64,000 bases of DNA, from assembly GCF_026745355.1 (NCBI RefSeq), contig NC_079205.1:48699735-48763734 (forward strand), given 5' to 3'. Source of the stretch: Beta vulgaris subsp. vulgaris. Lineage: Eukaryota > Streptophyta > Magnoliopsida > Caryophyllales > Amaranthaceae. Position 1 is the stretch's first letter. The number at the start of each line of letters is the position of its first letter. The translations under genes and the position numbers were made by a program. This document shows positions 56,250 through 64,000 of this stretch, piece after piece. Below the pieces are notes generated by a model. That model saw only the letters and a program-made list of their open reading frames with translations, was not told where the DNA came from and made no database searches.

Positions 56250-58715
56250 AGCACATTGGACAGCAGGATAGAAGAAGTGATCCTGGTGTTAGTGAAAGAA
56301 CTAATGTTGGTCAAATGGTAGTAATAAAAGAAGTACCAAAAGTCATGAAGAGGGTAAGAGATTCAAGTCTGAATCAAACCTTGCAATCTTTGAAGAAGAA
56401 GAAAATATCCAGTGTTGCTTAAGAAAATACTGTAAACCCGTTCAGAACTAATTGTTGTGGTAAAAGGCTTTGTGAGTTGAATGAAGCTTTTACTTCTGAG
56501 CAGAAAAAAGCTGTTACTGAAATAGGTTTTGGTTCTTTGTTGCATTTGAAGATTACGAGGACTAACAATGCTTTGAGTGCATGGTTGGTGGATAGGTTCG
56601 ATGGTGGTTCGGGGATGTTTAAGGTGGGTTATGGGAAAGAGTTCAGAGTGAACCAATATGATGTTTATGATGTCTTTCAGTTCCCTATGGTTGAAGGACA
56701 GGATGTGCTGGATGTCTCTAGGGGACCTAATGCGGATAATCCGCATTTTGATTTAAAAGCAAGTTGGAGGGAGTATTTTAAAGTTGATCGGGAGAAAGGT
56801 CAGATTGGTTTGAGTGTTGTATATTCTGAGCTAAAGAAGTTAGTGGATGGTGGGGAGGTGTTTAAAAAGCTTTATGTTTTATTTGCCTTTTCTTCTTTTT
56901 TAGCTCCAGTTGCAAATAACACGCTTGATTTGCGACTTGTTCTAGCTGTACACGAGGTTCGGAAAATTCCTCATTACAATTGGTGTAAATATATTTTGGG
57001 TAGATTGATGTATGCAAATGTTCTGTTTAAGAACTCGATGTGGTCTAAAGCTGGTCGGGCGCATTATAGTGGTTGTATAATATTGTTGCAGTTGATTTAC
57101 TTCCATCACCTACAAATTGGTGATGGGGTGCCTCCAACTCAACTCCCTCGTTGGCTCTTTGGGATAATGAGTCAATTTCGAAGAGAGTTCGTCGTGAAGT
57201 ACTCTGTGATAAGTTTGGGAGTGGTTTGCTCGATGAAACTTATCCAATAAGTGCCAAGTTTTACTTCACTGAAGATGGACAAATTGATTTCAACTGGATG
57301 AAGCCGGTTCAAAAGAAAATTGAAGTTTAGTATGTACCACGTCTTGTATTGAGTGATGATACAGGAAGTGGTGGAAGTAGTGGTGGTGATGCAACAAACA
57401 AGGCTGCGCCCAAGAGGAAGGTGAAGGGCAAGCTTTATATTCAGTTTGAGCTTCCGCTAGGAAGTCAGACTGATGAAGAAATAACTGCTCAAGCTAGAGA
57501 TGTAAGTTCAATTTTCTGATATAGTAGAGTTTTGACTGATATAGCCTGGTTATATGTGATATAGTGTATATTGGTATGATATAGTGTATGTTAATATCAT
57601 ATAGTGTATGTTAAAATGATATAGTGTATATTGATATGATATAGTATATGTTAAAATGATATAGTGTGTGTTAAAATGATATAGTGTATGTTAAAATGAT
57701 ATAGTGTATGTGAAAATGGCATAGTGTATGTTACAATGATATAGTGTATGTTACAATGATATAGTGTATGTTCAAATGATATAGTGTATGTTCAAATGAT
57801 ATAGTGTATGCTACAATGATATAGTGCATGTTACAATGATATAGTGTATATTTGAATGATATAGTGTATATTGATATGATATAGTGGATGTTCAAATAAT
57901 ATATTGTATATTGGTATGATATTGTGTATATTAAAAAGAAATAGTGTTTGTTTGTATATGATATAGTGTAGTTTATACTTGTTTCCATTTTGTAGGTTTT
58001 TTTTCCTGTTTTGGTGAAAGAAGGTAATCATTTTGTCCTGTTTGTGCTGGACACAAATAAAAGGACTGTTTTCTACATTGATAATAAGATTTGGGATGAT
58101 GATGAGGAATATAAGAAAATGATGGAGACTCTCAGTTCAATCATTGCTGATGGAGTTTCAAGTCTTTTTCCAATTTTATGAAATCCCACAATCTCAAGGT
58201 GATGATATGGGTTTATGGAGAATGACAGAATCAAAGGAAGCTGGAAAAAAGGTGCATATGATTTGGATTGTGGTGTGTACATACTTGTCCTTATGCTACT
58301 TTTTGAAGGCTCTGAAGAGTTTGAATGCCCATATTTGAATGATGTAAGTTTAATATATAATTATTTTTAAGTGAGTTATCTAATCTTTTTCTTATATATA
58401 GTTTCTTACTTATTTATTTTATTTTCAGGAGAAGATTAGGAAACAACAAGAGTCTCTTTGTGTGGTTGCATGATTTTTTCTGATCTGAATAAGAAGAGAA
58501 GTGAGCTTGTGCAAAACATGATATCATTCAGATCAAAGAGATCAGAGATTGTTGCTTTTATTGAAGAAAATAAAAGGAAGAAAGCTGAAGAGAGTAAGAG
58601 ATTGGAAGAGGAGTTGAGACAGATGATGCAGCAGGAGAAGAAGAAGAAACAAGTTGAGGATGCAAAGAAGAAGAAGACAACAAAGAAAGAGTTAACTGTC
58701 AAATTTGGAAAGTAA
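56250..58715 (+). pseudogene. ULP1/C48-protease-like gene of a MULE, decayed
   Basis: ULP1 (C48) cysteine proteases process SUMO. Plant Mutator elements often carry ULP-like genes (Kaonashi/KIR type) of unknown role. The first exon (from acceptor 56249) includes the conserved N-terminal region with FTSEQKKAVTEIGFGSLLHL and VDRFDGGSGMFKVGYGKEF, and a later exon part has LPRWLFGIMSQ. After a GAT/GTAAGT donor (intron 57502-57995, filled by repeat block B), the C48 core follows: His in EGNHFVLFVLD (58029-58031), Asp in VFYIDNKIWDD (58080-58082), Cys in LDCGVY (58269-58271). A second intron is 58344-58428. The last exon ends in a Lys/Glu coiled coil (58500-58712). Disruptions are TAA at 56420, a frameshift near 57185, TAG near 57328, and shifts near 58165, 58250 and 58480. 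Catalytic residues survive but the frame does not. Confidence 0.82.
57518..57970. repeat. 20-bp minisatellite block B (about 20 copies, in the ULP-like intron)
   Basis: Same unit and orientation as block A, wholly inside the predicted intron 57502-57995. It stops about 25 bp before the acceptor TTCCATTTTGTAG. Confidence 0.95.
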
Positions 58716-58864
58716 AACTATATTGATGTATTTCACTAATTTTACAAACAATCTTTACTAATCTAGTAGTATGTTGGTGTTGATATAATAGGTTTACAAA
58801 CAATGTAATTATGTAGTCTTGAATGATTTTAGAAATAGTGTTAGTATTCTAACAGTAGTTTGTA

Positions 58865-59600
58865 GTGATATAGTGTGGTTTTCAATGATATAGTGTTATT
58901 CTACATGATATAGTGTATATTTTTATACAGTGTTTTTCTATACATATCATTCTATATGATACTGGGTGTGAAAATGATATAGTGTATGTTAAAATGATAT
59001 AGTGTATGTTAGAATGATATAGTGTATGTTAAAAGGATATAATGTATGTTGAAATTCTAGTGTATGTTAAAATGATATAGTGTATGTTAAAATGATGTAG
59101 TGTATCTTAAAATGATATAGTGTATGTTAAAATGATATAGTGTATAAGATAATTATATTATGTTAGTGTTGTGTTAGTCTTTTTGGCTATGACAGTTTTA
59201 AAAATTGATTAATGTCCGTTTTGATATAGTGTATGTTACAGTAATATAGTGTATGTTAGACTGATATAGTGTATGTTATAATCATATAGTGTATGTTAAA
59301 ATGATATAGTGTATCTTAAAGTGATATAGTGTATGTTAAAATGATATAGTGTTTCTTAAATTGATATAGTGTGTGTTAAAATGATATAGTGTATGTTACA
59401 ATGATATAGTGTATGTTAAAGTGACATAGTGTATGTTAAAGTGACATAGTGTATATTAAAATGATATAGTGTATATTAAAATGATATAGTGTATGTTACA
59501 GTGATATAGTGTATGTTTAAATGATATAGTGTATATTATAATCATATAGTGTATGTTAAAATCATATAGTGTGCTTTAAAATGATATAGTGTATGTTAAA
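58865..59600. repeat. 20-bp minisatellite block C (between the two convergent genes)
   Basis: About 30 copies in two runs (58865-59160 and 59221-59600) separated by unique sequence, filling most of the gap between the ULP-like stop (58715) and the FAR1-like stop (59662). Confidence 0.95.
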
Positions 59601-59661
59601 GTGTACTTCATAAATATATCAAATGATTTAAAACATTGTATAGTTCTCTTGGTAAAGTATT

Positions 59662-62318
59662 TTAGAACATATGTTCTTTTGGAGTTATGCTTCCAAACTC
59701 CTTGTGTCTTTTTTTCCCTTTTTTTGAGGCCTTCTTGTATAAATCATAGTGCCCCTTTATTCGCTTGTTGTCTCTTCCTTTTGTGACTGCTCTATCTGGA
59801 TCCAAGACTGTTGGTATTGGTGGTGATTCTTGTGCGTTGTTTTCTTGACTCTCATTAGCTTGTAATGCTGCAGCTGCTTCTTGTAATGCTTTCTCATGAG
59901 CTTTAGCTTTTTCTGCTGATGCTTTTGCTTCTTCTATCTTTATTAATTCTTCAACTCTTGAATTTGTTTTCTTGAAACTTTCCTCTATCACTGCTCTAGC
60001 TGGTTCTATTCTGTGGCTCTTTAATATGAGGTTATAGTACCTTATGGAATTAATGTGTTAGTATATAGACAAACATATAGTGTATTTCTATGTGATATAG
60101 TGTATGTTAATATCATATAGTGTATCTTAAAATGATATAGTGTATGTTAAAATGAAATAGTGTATGTTAAAATGATATAGTGTATATTGATATGATATAG
60201 TGTATGTTAAAATGATATAGTGTATATTAAAATGATATAGTGTATATTGATATGATATAATGTATGTTAAAATGATATAGTGTATGTTAAAATGATATAG
60301 TGTATGTTAAAATGATATAGTGTATATTAAAATGATATAGTGTATATTAAAATGATACATTGTATAGCGTGTTTACATACCTCCTTATCATGTGCAGCCT
60401 CCATGGTGTGAAGCTGTTTATTTCTCCTTTTTCTCTCAATTGATTATCAAATTTCTCCCAATCTTCTTTTTTTGCAAATCTTGTCCACCTTGACGATATG
60501 TATTTCTCTGGAATTTTTTGGACAGAATGTAAGTGTAGAACTCTTATGGCATGAAAGCACAACCAACCTAATTCTTGAAAATTTCTGCATCCACACTCAA
60601 TTGTCATCTCTGGGTAATTGAATGAGACTTGTTGAGAAGAACCATCAATGCCATTGAGGAAAACTCTGTATGTCAGAGATGTTCCCTTGTGTACCAACTA
60701 GTTCAATTGCACTTTCCATTGCATGTTTGAATTCATCCTCAAAAATCTCTGAAAAGAGTATGTGTGTACACTAAAGCAGCATGTTTTAATAGTGGACTCA
60801 TGCAGAGATCTGATTTTGGTATTCCTTTTGTACAGTCAAAATCATCCCTTTCTTCCTGTCTTCTCCACATTATTACTGTCTGTTGGAATATTGAAAAGAA
60901 GTCACTTAAGCTAGTGGTTTTGCTTGCCTTAAACCCAATAGCATGGTTTGCGCTTTCACTTCTCTGTGAAGATAGTATTCTAACAGAGAAGAAGTCTTTG
61001 CTAAATGCTGTACACCATTTTTCTTTCAAACTATACAATCGGTTGAACCAGCGATCATCTTCTAGTTTGTATTTTGTTGTCATTGTGGTCCAAGTTTGTT
61101 CAAATTCTATTGTTGTAATGCAACCACTGAGACACTTGTGAAAAATGTTCTTGAATTCCTTATCAGCTTTCATCAATCCAAATTGTTGATTTGCATTTTG
61201 ACTCAAATGCCATAAACATAGCATGTTGAGGTTGGGAAAGCTTGTCAATGAGTTTATTTAGTTAGTCTTTGCTCTTTCAATAGTACATAACAGAAGTTGT
61301 GCAAATGTCACATAAACATGAGTACCTTTTTTATTGCTCCTGCAATTGCAGCATCTTGGTCGCTAAATATAGTTATTGGACATTTACCTTTCATTGACTT
61401 CTTGAATGTTTCAAAAAGCCATTCAAATGATAGTATTGTCTCATCTGCAAGAAATGCACATGCAAACATTGTGTTTTTCCAATGGTTATTAATTCCTACA
61501 AATGGTGCACAAATAAGATTATACTTGTTTGTCCTATATGTAGTATCAAAAACCATAACATCTCCAAAGATTGTATAGTCCTCAAGCATCATAGTGTCTC
61601 TCCAAAACAAGCAGCAAACCTTTCCTTCATCATTCAATCTTACTCTAAAGAAGAAGTTACTATCTGTTTGCATCTGCTCATAAAGTTATCAACAACTTTT
61701 TGTGAATCCTTTCCCTCAATTGGTTTTATTTTGAGTTTATAACAGCAGATGAAGTGGTCCTTCATGGAATGACCCAATACATCTTCACCACCTGCTTCTG
61801 TACTCATATATCGGAATGAATCTATCGGCCTCAGTCCACACTCTTGCATAGCTTGTATGGTTTGTTTCTTTGGATCACTCATCTGCCGCTCAGATCTATG
61901 AAGGTAATTTAATGGATCTCTAGTAAGTGGATGATTGTGTTTTATAAGCTGCACAATTTCATAATGTCCTTCAGTGTTCATCCTTGCTCTAATCAGCGCA
62001 GGACATTCATTTCTTGTGATCATAACTCTTCGTGTCCTTTGTTTCTTTGATTTGCCGTCTTGTATTATTATATCTGTATTATTCTCTACCTGTTTTTCTT
62101 TGATTTTGGTATTTCGTTTCCCTTGAGCAGAGCAGACATAGTACTTTTGATGCACAACTGATGTCCCTTCTTTTTTTCTGTTTTTGGATTTTCTAACACT
62201 GAATCCTCCTATAGCAGCATGCTGACATATAAACTCATGTATATCATCCAATGTTGATCTTACTTGACCAAGTAAACTCCTCCAATTTCATGTTGATTCA
62301 GTGATTGGCCAATTGAAC
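59662..62318 (-). pseudogene. FAR1/FHY3-type MULE transposase gene, decayed
   Basis: FAR1/FHY3 proteins derive from MULE transposases. In minus-strand order, a FAR1 zinc-binding region runs from YYVCSAQGKRN through TRNECPALIRARM to HNHPL (62150-61900). Then come the MULE catalytic domain with VMVFDTTYRTNKYNLICAPF (61580-61530) and FSDQDAAIAGAIKK (61360-61320), the WHLSQNANQQFG segment, and a SWIM finger ECGCRNFQELGWLCFHAIRV (60600-60540; CxC...CxH). After intron 60041-60380 (AAGGAG/GTATGT, filled by repeat block D) an Ala/Glu/Lys-rich tail ends KEFGSITPKEHMF. The 5' exon edge at 62318 follows acceptor TTATAACAG. Disruptions are an in-frame TGA at 62288-62290, frameshifts near 61672, 60735 and 60700, and a broken joint at 61250-61310. 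Upstream exons were not found. Confidence 0.87.
60075..60367. repeat. 20-bp minisatellite block D (in the FAR1-like intron)
   Basis: About 15 copies inside predicted intron 60041-60380 of the minus-strand gene, with the same plus-strand orientation as the other blocks. Confidence 0.95.
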
Positions 62319-62357
62319 CTGTTATAAAAGAATGAAGATATTTTTGTCACTTTTACT

Positions 62358-63420
62358 ATAGTGTATATATATATGATATAGTGTATCAATTTATGATATA
62401 GTGAATGTTAAAGTGATATACTGTATGTTAAAGTGATATAGTGTATGTTAAAGTGATATAGTGTATCTTAAAATGATATAGTGTATGTTACAGTGATATA
62501 GTATATTGTTAAAATGATATAGTGTATATTAAAATGATATAGTGTATGTTAAAGTGATATAGTGTATGTTATAATGATATAGTGTATGTTAAAATGATAT
62601 AGTGTATATTAAAATGATATAGTGTATGTTAAAATGATATACTGTATGTTAAAGTGATATAGTGTATGTTAAAGTGATATAGTATATCTTAAAATGATAT
62701 AGTGTAGTTACAGTGATATAGTGTATTGTTAAAATGATATAGTGTATATTAAAATGATATAGTGTATGTTAAAGTGATATAGTGTATGTTATAATGATAT
62801 AGTACGTGTATGTTAAAATCATCAAGGTGGACAAGATTTATGATATAGTGTATGTTAAAATGATATAATGTATATTAAAATGATATAGTGTATGTTAAAG
62901 TGATATAGTGTATGTTATAATGATATAGTGTATGTTATAGTGATAGTGTATGTTAAAATGATATACTGTATGTTAAAGTGATATAGTGTATGTTAAAATG
63001 ATATAATGTATGTTAAAATCATATAGTGTGTGTTAAAATCATATAGTGTATCCCCTTCAAAAAAAAATCATATAGTGTATGTTAAAATCATATAGTGTAT
63101 GTTAAAATGATATAGTGTATATTAAAATGATATAGTGTCTGTAAATGTGATATAGTGTATATTCAATAATGTGCATTTCATATAGTGTTTTTGGCTATGA
63201 TTTTTAACAGGAGCTTCATGGTATATTAAAATGGTATAGTGTATATGGATATTATATAGTGTATGTATATATATATTATATAGTGTATTAACTGTATTTA
63301 TAATATAATGTAACTATGTATTAATATAGTATATGAACGTTATAGTGTATCTGATATAGTGTATTTATATTTTATATAGTTTATTTATGTATGATATAGT
63401 GTACGTAAGGTTTTATTTAT
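62358..63420. repeat. 20-bp minisatellite block E (upstream of the FAR1-like 5' exon)
   Basis: About 45 copies, ordered near 62390-63150 and decaying to scattered ATATAGTGTAT words by 63420. It begins about 40 bp beyond the splice acceptor at 62318/62319, so at least its start is probably intronic. A local higher-order duplication is visible: the order of variants at 62400-62600 is repeated at 62640-62800. Confidence 0.93.
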
Positions 63421-64000
63421 AATATAATATAGTGACTTAACATTTGGTATTTAGAACTTTATGTACGTAACGTTTTATTAGTATGGCCATAGTTAAATAA
63501 AACTAAGCCAACTGTAGTTAAGCTATGGTTTATTAACATTAAGTAATAATTACTTGTGTTGGGTACCGCGCATAATCTTCTGATGATTTCCTGAGCTGCA
63601 GTCACTTCATTTAAAAAGAATGACACCCTTTCATTTCTTCTCAGCTATTTCCACTAAGAAACCCACCATACTAAGCAAGGCAATTTGAAGCCATTTGAAA
63701 GCGATTTTTAAGCGATTTGAAAGAGATTTTGAATCATTTTGTTACTTTAGCAAGGTACATTCATAATTCTCTTTTTTTGTTGTTTATGTTAAATTTTATG
63801 TGAATTTTTTTTTGGGTTATCATAGACTTTAGGTTTTTGTGATAATTATTTCAATTTTTTTAGCGAATTGTTATTAATTGTTAGTAAACAAGTATAATTT
63901 ACATTTGCTGTGAATTGATGAAGTTAAACTCAACAAGTTAAAATTAAAAGAAGGTGTAAAACAGAGGGTAAAACAGGGGGTAGTGTAGTGGTGGTTTGAA
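63421..64000. other. Unassigned right edge of the window
   Basis: AT-rich with no clear ORF, element end or RNA gene. ATTTGAAGCC and GCGATTT/AGAGATTT words repeat near 63680-63735. An upstream exon of the FAR1-like gene could lie here or beyond, but none was recognised. Confidence 0.4.

Noticed and set aside
58436..58702. Minus-strand Phe/Ser-rich ORF
   Set aside because: It is the antisense of the Lys/Glu coiled-coil tail of the ULP-like gene.
55711..63420. Regular 20-bp repeats resembling a CRISPR array
   Set aside because: There are no unique spacers; units abut head to tail with point variation, and the context is a plant transposon.

Overview
This is plant nuclear DNA: AT-rich, with intron-rich genes using GT-AG splice sites and many nested plant-type transposons (copia, Ty3/gypsy, MULE, hAT, PIF/Harbinger, Stowaway, Helitron). 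Everything fits a core eudicot. A Caryophyllales/Amaranthaceae-type genome is possible, but that is only an impression.

Layout. 1-1846: end of a reverse-strand LTR, probably chromovirus (Tekay-like). 1847-4640: a degenerate 'TAGAACATTTGCTTAT' repeat field split by a 2.1 kb Mutator-like element (9-bp target duplication, with its own nested insertions) and by a Helitron. 4750-5742: hAT-like element. 5948-6878: PIF/Harbinger element with a 98-bp near-perfect hairpin, ending about 175 bp before the first gene. 7054-40512: a complete 44-exon MON2 homologue (1637 codons plus stop; every junction checked by hand for phase), a trans-Golgi/endosome trafficking scaffold. Its long introns host MITEs and a shared dispersed repeat. 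40513-43710: intergenic DNA with two reverse-strand Helitrons and a 'TCAGTTCAGTTGCAA' repeat field. 43711-50773, minus: a three-exon seed-maturation-protein (SMP) LEA gene, 221 aa. Its intron 2 holds a foldback element whose left inverted repeat is itself split by a 4824-bp copia element with two apparently identical 176-bp LTRs. 52580-55400, minus: decayed Ty3/gypsy gag-pol, interrupted by a small hAT-like foldback. 55711-63420: a composite element.

The composite element is the most unusual part. Two convergent decayed genes, a ULP1/C48 protease-like gene (+) and a FAR1/MULE transposase-like gene (-), are separated and interrupted by five blocks of one 20-bp tandem repeat (ATGATATAGTGTATGTTAAA and variants, well over 100 copies). 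The blocks keep one orientation along the + strand. They fill the predicted introns, the gap between the two stop codons and both flanks, but are absent from the exons.

A second unusual signal is in three related Helitrons (4337-4596, 41713-41973, 42827-43595). Each carries a GCCACGTGGC G-box palindrome near its 5' end and, on its antisense strand, a tRNA/SINE-like A-box plus B-box pair.

MON2 and the LEA gene are ordinary host genes. The rest is mobile DNA or its remains. Exon models, target duplications and inverted repeats were read from the sequence by eye; no alignment or database search was run.
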